Notes: generated by a model not told the origin, from the letters alone. Positions 18,965 through 27,738 are shown, counted from the first letter of the stretch. The stretch is DNA of 64,000 nt from CAZNYG01 sp964577205 (GCA_964577205.1 CAZNYG010000002.1:1-64000); one strand, 5' to 3'. Made by a program: numbers and translations.

Positions 18965-19984
18965 ATGAGCAGAATAGGCATTGTAGGCATAACGGGATAC
19001 ACGGGCGAAGAGCTCCTGAAGATCCTTTCGCGGCATCCGGGGGTTTCCATAAGCGTCCTCGCGGGACGGTCCACCGGCGAAACGAGGCCGGTCGCGGAGA
19101 TCTATCCCCATCTTGCGCATCTCGATCTCACGTGCGAGGCGCTGAACGTCAAGAGCATGGCGGAGCGGGCGGATATCGTTTTCCTCGCGCTGCCCCACCG
19201 GGTATCTTTCGAGATCGCGCCCGCGTTGATAAAGGCGGGCTTGAAGGTTATCGATCTTTCAGCCGATTTCCGGTTGAACAGCGCCGATGAGTACGAAAAG
19301 TGGTACGGCAGCGCGCATACCGCGGCATCGCTCCTTCCGGAGGCGGTGTACGGCCTCCCTGAATTGTACCGGGACCGGATCCGGAAGGCTTCACTGATCG
19401 CTAACCCGGGGTGCTATCCAACGACGATCCTGCTGGGCTGCGCTCCGGCCATACGGCACGGCATAGTTGACCTGTCCTCCATAATCGTGGACGCGAAAAG
19501 CGGCATTTCCGGCGCGGGACGCAAAGCCGTGACGGAATACTTCAAAAGCGAGCATCCCAATCTCAGGCCGTACAATATCGCCGGAGGGCACAGGCATATA
19601 CCCGAGATCGAACAGGAACTGTCGCGCATGGCGGGCAAAAAGATCGTCATCACGTTCACACCGCATATCATTCCAATGGAACGGGGCATGCTTTCGACGA
19701 TATACATGAACCTGACGAAAAAAGTATCGTCCGCCGAGGCGCTGGCCTTCTATAAGGAAGCGTACCGCGGAGAGCCGTTCGTCAGGATCCTGCCGGAAGG
19801 CGAGATCCCGCGGGTCAACGCGATGGTGAACACCAATTTCTGCGACATAGGGCTCAAGGTGGACGAGCGGACCGGCAGGCTCATCGTGGTCTCATCCATC
19901 GATAACCTTGTCAAAGGAGCGTCCGGCCAGGCCGTCCAGAACATGAACATCATGCTGGGAGTAGAAGAGACAACAGCATTGTAA
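18965..19984 (+). CDS. argC: N-acetyl-gamma-glutamyl-phosphate reductase
   Basis: ArgC catalyses the third step of arginine synthesis, using NADPH. The N-terminal GITGYTGEELLK is the cofactor loop, C150 in NPGCYPT is the catalytic cysteine, and HRHIPEIEQEL carries the active-site histidine. Length is 339 residues, normal. It starts 12 bases after rsmI. The final TAA lies in the first unit of an AT-rich period-7 repeat. With argJ downstream it forms part of an arginine pair; no argB or argD is in the window. Confidence 0.96.
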   Translation: MSRIGIVGITGYTGEELLKILSRHPGVSISVLAGRSTGETRPVAEIYPHLAHLDLTCEALNVKSMAERADIVFLALPHRVSFEIAPALIKAGLKVIDLSADFRLNSADEYEKWYGSAHTAASLLPEAVYGLPELYRDRIRKASLIANPGCYPTTILLGCAPAIRHGIVDLSSIIVDAKSGISGAGRKAVTEYFKSEHPNLRPYNIAGGHRHIPEIEQELSRMAGKKIVITFTPHIIPMERGMLSTIYMNLTKKVSSAEALAFYKEAYRGEPFVRILPEGEIPRVNAMVNTNFCDIGLKVDERTGRLIVVSSIDNLVKGASGQAVQNMNIMLGVEETTAL

Positions 19985-20094
19985 AATGAAAAATGTAAAG
20001 TGAAAATGTAAAACACAAAACGAATAAAACAAACACGAAAGGCGGAATCTGTTGCTCTGGTCGTACCATTTTTCATTTCACACTCTACCTTTAT
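19981..20094. repeat. AAAATGT-type repeats as facing arms between argC and argJ
   Basis: The left arm (19981-20015) runs through the argC stop codon with AAAATG-type units. The right arm (20066-20094) reads CATTTTT, CATTTCA, CACTCTA, CCTTTAT, roughly the complement. The same family follows queF and ftsA. Confidence 0.7.
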
Positions 20095-20107
20095 AAATGA
20101 GGTTTCC

Positions 20108-21313
20108 ATGCTTCCTAAAGGGTTTATCGCGCAGGGGGTACATGGGGGGATCGCAAAAAAGAAGGACAAGAAGGATATCGCGCTTTTTTATTCGGAGCTT
20201 CCGGCGACGGTTGCCGGCATGCTGACGGGAAACCTCGTTAAGGCGGCTCCCGTCCTTGTCTGCCGGGACCGTCTTGAAAAGACAGCGGAAGGATACCGCG
20301 CGATCGTCGCGAACTCCGGATGCGCCAACGCCTGTACCGGCGGCCGGGGGCAAAAGGATGCCTTGACGATGTGCGCTGACGCCGCCGCCGCGCTGGATGT
20401 GCGGCCGGAAAACGTCCTTGTCGCGTCCACCGGCGTCATCGGGCAGCGCCTCCCGATGGGGCGGGTACGGGACGGCATACAAGCGCTGGCGGGATCCCTC
20501 CGGGGAAAAGGATCAGACGAAACAAACGCGGTGGCGGCGATCATGACCACCGACACGTTCCCAAAAACAGCCCGGCGTTCGGTGGTTTGCGGCGGGAAAA
20601 GAATAACGGTGTGGGGCTGCGCTAAAGGCGCGGGCATGATCCATCCGGACCTTAAGGCGCTGCACGCGACCATGCTTTCTTTCGTGCTGACGGACGCGTC
20701 TGTCGAAGCGAAGGCGCTCGACGAGGCGCTGCGCGCTGCGGCCGCCGGCTCGTTCAACTGCGTGTCCGTCGACGGCGATACGTCCACCAATGATACCCTG
20801 CTGCTCATGGCGAACGGCGCCGCGGAGAACCGTACGGTTACCCGGAAGAGCCGTGATTTTAAAGTGTTTTTAAACGCGGTCAGCGCCGTATGCCTTGACC
20901 TCGCGAAAATGATAGCCCGGGACGGCGAAGGCGCGACGCGCCTGGTGGAGATCCGCGTGAAGAACGCGGGCAGCGCCGCCGCCGCTCACCGTATCGCCGC
21001 GACTATCGCCACGTCGCCGCTGGTCAAGACGGCCGTATTCGGTAACGATGCCAACTGGGGGCGCGTTATCGCCGCCGCCGGAAGGGCCGGAGTGCCTTTT
21101 GATCCGGATACCGTGGATATCGCCTTATGCGGTATGACGGTCGCCCGCCGCGGCATGGCGGTAGCGTTCTCCGAGGAAAAAGCGAAACGGCTGCTTGCCC
21201 GCAAAGAGATCTCCATCAGCGTCGACCTTCGCAAGGGCCCCGGATCCGCCGTCTATTACACCTGTGATCTTTCGTTCGATTATGTGAAGATAAACGCGAG
21301 TTACAGGAGCTAA
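20108..21313 (+). CDS. argJ: Arginine biosynthesis bifunctional protein ArgJ (ornithine acetyltransferase)
   Basis: ArgJ moves the acetyl group from acetylornithine to glutamate and may also use acetyl-CoA. The self-cleavage site is A187/T188 in the segment LKALHATMLSFVLTDA, preceded by KGAGMIHPDL. GDTSTNDT and FGNDANWGR are further family marks. Length is 401 residues, normal. GAGG lies five bases before the ATG at 20108. Presence of ArgJ implies the recycling form of arginine synthesis. A period-8 repeat begins immediately after the TAA. Confidence 0.96.
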   Translation: MLPKGFIAQGVHGGIAKKKDKKDIALFYSELPATVAGMLTGNLVKAAPVLVCRDRLEKTAEGYRAIVANSGCANACTGGRGQKDALTMCADAAAALDVRPENVLVASTGVIGQRLPMGRVRDGIQALAGSLRGKGSDETNAVAAIMTTDTFPKTARRSVVCGGKRITVWGCAKGAGMIHPDLKALHATMLSFVLTDASVEAKALDEALRAAAAGSFNCVSVDGDTSTNDTLLLMANGAAENRTVTRKSRDFKVFLNAVSAVCLDLAKMIARDGEGATRLVEIRVKNAGSAAAAHRIAATIATSPLVKTAVFGNDANWGRVIAAAGRAGVPFDPDTVDIALCGMTVARRGMAVAFSEEKAKRLLARKEISISVDLRKGPGSAVYYTCDLSFDYVKINASYRS

Positions 21314-21315
21314 AC

Positions 21316-21406
21316 AGCTCATAAGCTGACAAGCTCCTAAGCTCATAAGTACAAAACGACAGCAATTTTTGTCCGTATGCCTTTGCTTATGAGCTTATGA
21401 GCTAAC
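21316..21406. repeat. Period-8 AGCTCATA repeats as facing arms
   Basis: Left arm 21316-21350: AGCTCATA, AGCTGACA, AGCTCCTA, AGCTCATA. Right arm 21385-21406: GCTTATGA, GCTTATGA, GCTAAC. The right arm ends directly at the tsaC ATG, leaving no room for a normal ribosome site. Confidence 0.85.
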
Positions 21407-22033
21407 ATGAAAACCCTCGTCGTGAAGATAGACAGAAAACATCCGGCAGCCTCCGCCGTTGAAAGGGCCGCGTCGGTATTGCGTGAAGGCGGTGTAGTGG
21501 TCATCCCTACCGATACCGTGTACGGGCTTGCCGCGAACGCGTTTGACAGGGAAGCACAGAAGAAAATATACCGCCTTAAAGGACGGTCGTTCCGCAAACC
21601 GCTTATCATCATGCCGCCGGATGCCGAAGCGGCGCGCATGATAGCCGAGGTCTCCCGCGACGCGGCGAAACTGATGCGCCATTTCTGGCCCGGGCCGCTG
21701 ACACTGGTACTGCCCGCCACCCGTCTCGGGAAGATGTTGATGGGCGGGCGGAGCGATCTGGGCCTTCGCGTTCCGGCCGATCCGCTGGTCCGCTCGCTGG
21801 TCCGCGCCTGCGGTTTTCCGATAGCGACGACGAGCGCGAACCCCTCGGCTCAAAAAAGCGCGGTCAACGCTTCCATGGCCCGGAATTATTTCGATGGAAA
21901 GGCCGACATGATCCTTGACGCGGGGCCCTCCGACGCCGGAAGTCCATCCACGGTGATCGATATGCTCAGGTTCCCGTACGTGGTGCTCCGCGAAGGATGC
22001 CTGAACAGCAAAAAGCTGCTGGATCACCTATGA
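21407..22033 (+). CDS. tsaC: L-threonylcarbamoyladenylate synthase (Sua5/YrdC/YwlC)
   Basis: This 208-residue protein makes threonylcarbamoyl-AMP for the t6A modification of ANN-decoding tRNAs. Marks are PTDTVYGLAANAFD, the KGRSFRKPLIIM stretch that binds substrate, and TTSANPSA. It has the YrdC core without the extra Sua5 domain. The ATG directly follows a repeat arm and has no clear ribosome site. Its stop overlaps the next start as ATGA. The pairing with an LMW phosphatase and glyA resembles the Bacillus ywlC-ywlE-glyA region. Confidence 0.93.
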   Translation: MKTLVVKIDRKHPAASAVERAASVLREGGVVVIPTDTVYGLAANAFDREAQKKIYRLKGRSFRKPLIIMPPDAEAARMIAEVSRDAAKLMRHFWPGPLTLVLPATRLGKMLMGGRSDLGLRVPADPLVRSLVRACGFPIATTSANPSAQKSAVNASMARNYFDGKADMILDAGPSDAGSPSTVIDMLRFPYVVLREGCLNSKKLLDHL

Positions 22034-22512
22034 AAACTGAACCTAAGCCCGTCCCGAAGAACATCCTTTTTGTATGTACCGGCAACGCCTGCCGGTCGGT
22101 CATGGCGGAAGCTATTTTTCAGTCAATGATCGAGGCCAGAAAGATAGAAGGGATAACGGTCAGTTCCTGCGGCACGAACGCCAATCCGGCGTACCGCGTC
22201 CCTCCCGTCGTGGCGCGCCTGCTCGCCGGGAAGGAGATCGACGCCGGCCGTCACGTTTCGAAGCAGATGAACGAAGAGATGGCCGCCGCGGCCGACCTGA
22301 TCCTTATCATGGACGAATCGCACCGGCAATTCATCCACACCTGTTTCCCGTCGGTTGAAGGAAGGACCTTTCTTCTCAAGAAGTATGCCGGTGAAAAGAA
22401 ACCTTACGAGATCTTCGATCCCATCGGCCAGGCCGACGAAGTTTACGAAGGCACCGCCGCCGTCATCGAACGGTGCCTGAAGAAAATAATTAAAAAAATA
22501 GCAAGCGAGTAA
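22030..22512 (+). CDS. Low molecular weight phosphotyrosine/phosphoarginine phosphatase-like protein
   Basis: This 160-residue protein has the LMW phosphatase P-loop C16-T-G-N-A-C-R22-S near its N-terminus and the general-acid loop in FDPIGQ. Position 20 is alanine. Phosphotyrosine enzymes usually carry isoleucine there and the protein-arginine phosphatase YwlE carries threonine, so specificity cannot be read off. Position between tsaC and glyA matches YwlE of Bacillus. The ATG overlaps the tsaC stop as ATGA. The stop codon sits in an AGCGAGTAAGAG segment that resembles the local repeats. Confidence 0.88.
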   Translation: MKTEPKPVPKNILFVCTGNACRSVMAEAIFQSMIEARKIEGITVSSCGTNANPAYRVPPVVARLLAGKEIDAGRHVSKQMNEEMAAAADLILIMDESHRQFIHTCFPSVEGRTFLLKKYAGEKKPYEIFDPIGQADEVYEGTAAVIERCLKKIIKKIASE

Positions 22513-22529
22513 GAGTCATTGTAAATTTC

Positions 22530-22718
22530 AAATTGAGTCGATTGAAAAAGTCTTTTGTGTGTCATTCCCGCGAAAGCGGGAATCCATGAATACCGTCGAT
22601 GATGGATCCCCGACGACTTCCATTATGTGGACATGAATGAAGTCCCGCATCCGCGGGTTAAAGACCTTCGTGGATGACAACAAGTCGAAAAGCAGGGGTT
22701 TTTCAATAGACTCAATTT
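22530..22718. mobile_element. MITE-like element with 20-bp terminal inverted repeats
   Basis: AAATTGAGTCGATTGAAAAA (22530-22549) is the reverse complement of 22699-22718 with one mismatch. The 189-bp element has no ORF. Inside it, a hairpin around CATTCCCGCGAAAGCGGGAA resembles widely dispersed bacterial intergenic repeats. The flanking sequence on both sides resembles the GCAAATC period-7 family, so the element probably inserted into such a repeat. Confidence 0.7.
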
Positions 22719-22767
22719 GCGATTTGGAATTTGAAACGTATTGCTACTCATATTTAAGGAGATTCAC

Positions 22768-24000
22768 ATGAGCTACATCGCCGGTCAGGACCCTGAAGTC
22801 TATGCCATCATACAGAAGGAAATGGAACGCGAGAAGAACACCCTTGAACGGATCGCTTCCGAGAACCATACCTCACTTGCCGTCATGGAAGCTCAGGGAT
22901 AGGTGCTGACCAATAAATACGCCGAAGGTTATCCGGGCAGGCGTTATTACGGCGGCTGCGAGTTCGTGGACATGGCGGAGAACCTGGCCATAAAGCGGGC
23001 GAAGGAACTGTTCGGCGCCGAACATGTGAACGTCCAGCCGCATTCCGGCTCCCAAGCGAATATCGCCAGCTATTTCGCTCTTCTTAACAACGGAGATACT
23101 ATTCTGGGCATGAACCTGGCGCACGGCGGCCATCTCACCCACGGCAGCCCCGTAAATTTTTCCGGGAAGAACTACAAGATCGTTCCCTATACCGTCCGCC
23201 AGGACACGGAATGCATCGACTATGACGAAATGGAACGCCTCGCGAAAGAACACAAACCCCGCATGATCGTTACCGGAGCGAGCGCGTATTCGCGCGTCTG
23301 GGACTGGAAGCGCATCCGTGGGATCGCAGACGGCGTCGGCGCGTACCTGTTCGCGGACATCGCGCATTACGCCGGCCTTATCGCTGCGGGCATCTATCCT
23401 TCCGCCGTCCCGTACGCGGACGTAGTGACGACCACGACCCACAAAACGCTGCGCGGCCCGCGCGCCGGCATGATCATGTGCAGGGAACAGTACGCGAAGG
23501 CGATCGATAAAGCGGTTTTCCCCGGAACGCAGGGCGGCCCGCTGATGCATGTCATCGCGGCCAAGGCTGTCGCGTTCGGAGAGGCCCTCAAACCTGAATT
23601 CAAGACCTATCAGGAACAGGTGCTTAAAAATGCCCGCGCTTTTGCCGCCGCGCTGTCAAAAGGCGGCCTGCGCATCGTGTCCGGGGGCACTGACTGCCAT
23701 ATGTTCCTTGTGGACGTCCGCTCTCTCGGCATCAACGGCAGGGAAGCGCAGGACATTCTCGAAAAAGTGCATATAACCGCGAACCGCAACGCCATACCCT
23801 ACGATCCGGAGAAACCCGCGATAACTTCGGGCGTGCGCATCGGGACGCCGGCGGTCACCACCCGCGGCATGAAAGAGCGCGATATCGAAGTCCTCGCGGA
23901 CTGCATCGTGACCGCCCTGAAGGACCGCGCGGACGAGGCGAAACTGTCCGCCGTGACCGAAAGGGTCCTCGCCCTCTGCCGCCAGTTTCCCCTTTACTGA
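22768..24000 (+). pseudogene. glyA: Serine hydroxymethyltransferase interrupted by an in-frame TAG
   Basis: GlyA interconverts serine and glycine with tetrahydrofolate. The frame begins at the ATG at 22768 behind AAGGAG and reads MSYIAGQDPEVYAIIQ and later RIASENHTS, as in intact GlyA. Codon 45 (22900-22902) is TAG, where relatives have the serine of EAQGSVLTNKYAEG. The rest is intact, with the PLP lysine K226 in THKTLRGPRAG and a normal C-terminus, 411 codons in all. A GTG directly after the TAG could restart translation but would lose the N-terminal arm. A single C-to-A change from TCG would explain the stop. It may be a consensus error, a recent mutation or readthrough. Confidence 0.9.
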
Positions 24001-24001
24001 T

Positions 24002-24212
24002 AGTGAGTAAGTGAGTAGGGGAGTAAGTGAGTAAGGAACGACAATGAATAAAAGCGATATGAGAAAACAACAACGATATTATGAGGCAGAAAAGATTTCA
24101 AGGGCAAATAATGATGTCAGTAAAGCAATTCGCCGGTGTCGCTGTTTTCTGCTTATTTCGTTTTTGATGTCCCCTTACTCACTTACTCGCTTACTCACTT
24201 TCTCACTTTTAT
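24002..24212. repeat. Period-8 GTGAGTAA repeats as facing arms
   Basis: The left arm (24002-24036) starts two bases after the glyA stop and reads GTGAGTAA, GTGAGTAG, GGGAGTAA, GTGAGTAA. The right arm (24173-24212) reads TTACTCAC, TTACTCGC, TTACTCAC, TTTCTCAC. They enclose about 136 AT-rich bases. Confidence 0.85.
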
Positions 24213-24217
24213 TGTAA
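24044..24217 (+). CDS. Possible 57-residue small protein between repeat arms
   Basis: An ATG at 24044 follows AAGGAA at a good distance, and the frame ends two bases before the tagO start, which would allow coupling. The N-terminal half is charged (MNKSDMRKQQRYYEAEKISR). The C-terminal half is hydrophobic, and its last residues are encoded by the right repeat arm. Codon use is much more AT-rich than in the neighbours. I know no homologue. It may be only an inserted spacer. Confidence 0.3.
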   Translation: MNKSDMRKQQRYYEAEKISRANNDVSKAIRRCRCFLLISFLMSPYSLTRLLTFSLLL

Positions 24218-24219
24218 TT

Positions 24220-25230
24220 ATGCTTTTCTTCCTTGCGTTCATGTTTGCATTGATTGGGACGGTGTTCTTTACGCCGGCCTCGGTACGCCTCGCGCGCAGG
24301 TTCGGGGTGCTGGATTATCCCATGGCCCGTAAAGTCCACCGCCAGCCGGTCCCGAGATGGGGCGGGATCGGTATCTATTGCGGTTTTCTATCGGCCTTGA
24401 CGGCGGCCACTCTGTTCTTTCCGTCTTTCCGGGACCTGCTGGCCATGAGGGGAGGAGGACTTCTCCGGCAGCTGGCGGGCATCCTGTTCGGCGGCGGTCT
24501 CGTGTTCGTCCTGGGCCTGATCGACGACCGGAAGCCCGTGAACGCCTTATCGAAACTGCTTACCCAGATCATCGCGGCGTATATTGCCATGGATTTCGGC
24601 GTCCGTATCAGCGGGATCACACTTCCTTTTCATCAGGCATATTTCGCTTTCCCTCTTATCCTGAGCGAGGTCATAACGGTGTTCTGGATCATCGGTTTCA
24701 TGAACACGATCAACCTCGTTGACGGGCTCGACGGGCTGGCGTCCGGCATCGTTGCGATCGCGTCCGGAACGTTCTTTATCGTCGCCCTTCTCCAGCGGCA
24801 GGCCGCCACGGCGGCACTGGCCAACCAGCTGACGATGGCCGCGGTCCTTGCCGCGGGATTGACCGGAGCGTGCCTGGGATTCCTTCTGTTCAATTTTCAT
24901 CCGGCGCGGGTTTTCATGGGAGATTCGGGCGCGCTGTTCCTCGGCTTCATGCTGGCCGCCATAAGCACCGTCGGCACGTTGAAGAGTACCGCGTTCATGG
25001 CGATATTCATCCCGATCACGGTCGTGGCCCTGCCGATCATGGATGTCGCTCTTTCGATCTTCCGCAGAATGAGGCAGGGATACGGCGTCATGCAGCCGGA
25101 CAAGGACCATATCCATCACCATCTGCTGCGTTTCGGCTGGACCCATCGCGAGGTGGTGCTGTTGATGTACGTCTTCACTCTGCTTCTCGCGATCGGCTCG
25201 ATACTCCTGACGGTGTTCAAGGGAACGTAA
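24220..25230 (+). CDS. Undecaprenyl-phosphate N-acetylhexosamine-1-phosphate transferase, TagO/WecA/MraY family
   Basis: This polytopic protein of 336 residues loads a UDP-sugar phosphate onto a polyprenyl carrier at the membrane. Visible family marks are LGLIDDRK, NTINLVDGLDGLASG, the FMGDSGALFLGF loop, and the C-terminal DKDHIHHHL, which separates WecA/TagO types from MraY. About ten hydrophobic helices are present. The ATG at 24220 is supported mainly by family length; a longer in-frame start would add repeat-derived residues. Together with wecB it points to cell-surface glycan synthesis from UDP-GlcNAc. Confidence 0.88.
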   Translation: MLFFLAFMFALIGTVFFTPASVRLARRFGVLDYPMARKVHRQPVPRWGGIGIYCGFLSALTAATLFFPSFRDLLAMRGGGLLRQLAGILFGGGLVFVLGLIDDRKPVNALSKLLTQIIAAYIAMDFGVRISGITLPFHQAYFAFPLILSEVITVFWIIGFMNTINLVDGLDGLASGIVAIASGTFFIVALLQRQAATAALANQLTMAAVLAAGLTGACLGFLLFNFHPARVFMGDSGALFLGFMLAAISTVGTLKSTAFMAIFIPITVVALPIMDVALSIFRRMRQGYGVMQPDKDHIHHHLLRFGWTHREVVLLMYVFTLLLAIGSILLTVFKGT

Positions 25231-25239
25231 GAAGGCATT

Positions 25240-25270
25240 GCAAATCGTAAATCGCAAATCGCACATTGAG
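25240..25270. repeat. Period-7 GCAAATC repeat
   Basis: Units GCAAATC, GTAAATC, GCAAATC, GCACATTG follow shortly after the tagO-like stop. Related copies flank hisC. Confidence 0.8.
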
Positions 25271-25383
25271 AGACAAGGCAAAGGCATTATAGAACAAAAC
25301 CGGTAAGTGTTATTCTTCCTTTGCGAATAAACCATGTCGTTATGCCGTTCAATTTGAAATTATTAATGTCTCCCAGGGGTTTT

Positions 25384-26568
25384 ATGAAAAAAAAGATCAT
25401 GCTGGTGTTCGGGACGCGGCCGGAGGCCATTAAAATGGCGCCGGTTATCGAGGAGTTGAAGGCCGGGAAAGAAGAGTTTTCCGTCGTCGTCTGTGTCACG
25501 GCGCAGCACCGGCAGATGCTGGACGAGGTGCTGAGCATATTCCGCATCCGCCCCGAACACGATCTCAATATCATGCAGGACGGCCAGACGCTTTATCACA
25601 TCACTTCAGCCGCTCTCTGCCGCATGGAGAAAGTCTTGAGCGGGGAAAAGCCCGACCTGGTGCTCGTTCACGGCGATACTACGACGACGTTCGCCGCCAC
25701 GCTCGCCGCGTTCTATCAGAAAATACCGGTGGGCCATGTCGAAGCGGGGCTCCGCTCGTACGACCGCCGCCAGCCGTTCCCGGAAGAGGCGAACCGCCTT
25801 TTGACGGACGCGCTGTGCGACCTGTATTTCGCTCCCACGGAGACGTCGCGCAAAGCGCTCCGGAAGGAGAATGTTCCCGACGAACGCATTTTCATCACCG
25901 GGAACACCGTCATTGACGCGCTGTACCGCGTGCTGGAACGCGGGGCGGCGTTCACGCATCCCCTGCTTAAACACCTGTTCGCGGACGGAGCGCGGCCTTT
26001 CCCCGGGAATATCATCCTGGTCACCGCTCATCGCCGGGAAAATTTCGGCGCTCCGCTCGAAAATGCTTTCCGGGCACTGCGCCGGATCGCGGAGGATCAC
26101 CCCGACGTCCGCGTCTTCTATCCCGTGCATCTGAACCCCAACGTGCAGCAGCCGGCTCATGCCATTCTCGGAGGCACTGCCAATATCCATCTGCTCCCTC
26201 CCCTTTCCTATACCGACCTGGCCGGGCTTATGTCACGTTCCCATATCGTCGTTACGGATTCGGGCGGCCTGCAGGAAGAAGCTCCTTCGCTTGGCAAACC
26301 GGTGCTGGTGCTCCGCGCGGTGACCGAGCGGCCTGAAGCGGTCCGCGCAGGCACCGTAGATCTGGTCGGGACCGACGAAGAGAAAGTTTACCGGTCGATA
26401 GCGGAACTGCTGCGCGGCGGCAGGCGCCTTTCGCGCATGGCGCGGTCGGTGAACCCTTACGGCGATGGGAAAGCCGCGTCGCGGACGGTGGAAGCGATCC
26501 GGTACTATTTCAAGATGCGCCGTACCCGCCCGGCGCCGTTCATCCCCGGGAAAGCGAAGAGATCATGA
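25384..26568 (+). CDS. wecB: UDP-N-acetylglucosamine 2-epimerase (non-hydrolysing)
   Basis: WecB converts UDP-GlcNAc to UDP-ManNAc for surface polysaccharides. The N-terminal VFGTRPEAIKMAP, VHGDTTTTFAA, HVEAGLRS, TAHRREN and TDSGGLQEEAPSLG segments are all family marks. Length from 25384 is 394 residues; AGGGG precedes this ATG, and the upstream in-frame TTG is unlikely. Its stop overlaps the rlmI-like start as ATGA. It follows the TagO/WecA-type transferase, so the two enzymes probably serve the same glycan. Confidence 0.94.
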   Translation: MKKKIMLVFGTRPEAIKMAPVIEELKAGKEEFSVVVCVTAQHRQMLDEVLSIFRIRPEHDLNIMQDGQTLYHITSAALCRMEKVLSGEKPDLVLVHGDTTTTFAATLAAFYQKIPVGHVEAGLRSYDRRQPFPEEANRLLTDALCDLYFAPTETSRKALRKENVPDERIFITGNTVIDALYRVLERGAAFTHPLLKHLFADGARPFPGNIILVTAHRRENFGAPLENAFRALRRIAEDHPDVRVFYPVHLNPNVQQPAHAILGGTANIHLLPPLSYTDLAGLMSRSHIVVTDSGGLQEEAPSLGKPVLVLRAVTERPEAVRAGTVDLVGTDEEKVYRSIAELLRGGRRLSRMARSVNPYGDGKAASRTVEAIRYYFKMRRTRPAPFIPGKAKRS

Positions 26569-27737
26569 AACGCATCGTTCTCAAGCCCGGTGAAGAGGAA
26601 CGGTCCCTCGCGGGCCATCTGTGGGTCTTTTCGAATGAGATAGCGCGTGTCGAGGATGCCCCTGAGGCCGGCGATATAGTTGGCATGGTATCCTCGCGCG
26701 GAGCGTTCCTGGGACAGGGATTCTACAATCCTCATTCCCTGATCTCGTTCCGTATGCTGTCGCGGGACGACCGCCCGATCGACGCCGCTTTCTGGGACGA
26801 AAAGCTTTCCCGCGCCGGCGGCCTGAGATCGCGGGCGTATCCCGGGGCGCGTTCTTTCCGGGCCGTGTTCGGGGAATCGGACGGGCTGCCGGGACTCATC
26901 GTCGATAAATATGAACAGTATCTCGCCGTGCAATTCCTGTCCGCCGGCCTTGAAAAACATCAGGCCGCGATCGTCGCCGCGCTGCGCCGCGTGTTCGATC
27001 CTCGGGGCATCATCGCCCGCAACGATTCGGCGCTCCGCAAACTTGAAGGCCTCGAAGAGGCCGTCAAAGTGATCTCCGGCGCCGTTCCCGAACGCGTGCA
27101 GATAGAAGAGAACGGCATCCGGTATCAGGCCGATCTCAGGGGAGGCCAGAAAACGGGTTTTTTCTTTGATCAGAGAGACAACCGGCGCGTGTTCGCGCAA
27201 TACTGCAAAGGGAAACGGGTGCTGGACGCTTTCTGCCATACGGGGGGCTTCGGCATCAGCGCCGCGCTCGCGGGCGCGACTTCGGTGACCTGGATGGACG
27301 CGTCGCGGCAGGCTCTCGCGCTCGCCGAAGAGAACGCGTCGTTGAACGGACTTTCATCGATGTTTGCCGGCATATGCGGCGACGCCATGGATTATTTTGC
27401 CGACACTCCGGCGGGTACGGGCAAATTTGATATAATCAATATCGACCCTCCGGCTCTGATAAAGAACAAAAAACATATCCCGGCGGGCTATCGCGCGTAT
27501 CGTTCGTTGAACGCCCATGCCCTGATGATGCTCGACACGGGGGGCATACTTGCCGCCAGTTCCTGCTCGCATCATCTCGCTCCAGAAGATTTTCGCCGCA
27601 TGCTGCGGGAAGCGGCCGGCAAAGCGCGGCGTCAGGTGCGGCTGCTCGAGCTGAGATCGCAGGCCGGAGACCATCCCGTGATCCTGTCGATGCCCGAGAC
27701 GGAATACCTGAAGTTCGCGATGGTGGAAGTCATTTAA
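26565..27737 (+). CDS. rlmI: 23S rRNA (cytosine-C5)-methyltransferase, RlmI family
   Basis: This 390-residue enzyme would methylate carbon 5 of a cytosine in 23S rRNA. An N-terminal PUA-like domain (residues 1-75) precedes an EEHEH-type linker and a Rossmann domain with VLDAFCHTGGFGISAA. The catalytic cysteine is in ASSCSHHLAPEDF. FFFDQRDNR is typical of the family. The ATG overlaps the wecB stop. RlmI and RlmK-like proteins are hard to separate by eye, so the exact target base is inferred. Confidence 0.88.
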   Translation: MKRIVLKPGEEERSLAGHLWVFSNEIARVEDAPEAGDIVGMVSSRGAFLGQGFYNPHSLISFRMLSRDDRPIDAAFWDEKLSRAGGLRSRAYPGARSFRAVFGESDGLPGLIVDKYEQYLAVQFLSAGLEKHQAAIVAALRRVFDPRGIIARNDSALRKLEGLEEAVKVISGAVPERVQIEENGIRYQADLRGGQKTGFFFDQRDNRRVFAQYCKGKRVLDAFCHTGGFGISAALAGATSVTWMDASRQALALAEENASLNGLSSMFAGICGDAMDYFADTPAGTGKFDIINIDPPALIKNKKHIPAGYRAYRSLNAHALMMLDTGGILAASSCSHHLAPEDFRRMLREAAGKARRQVRLLELRSQAGDHPVILSMPETEYLKFAMVEVI

Positions 27738-27738
27738 G

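Noticed and set aside
22900..22902. Pyrrolysine or a reassigned amber codon in glyA
   Set aside because: TAG ends several intact genes in the window, no pyrrolysine genes are seen, and the family residue here is an ordinary serine.
22903..24000. A shortened functional GlyA starting at the GTG after the TAG
   Set aside because: It would lack the conserved N-terminal arm that forms part of the dimer and active site, and there is no ribosome site in front of the GTG.
24002..24212. A CRISPR array
   Set aside because: Units are only 7-8 bases, contiguous and degenerate, with no spacers of uniform length and no cas genes anywhere in the window.
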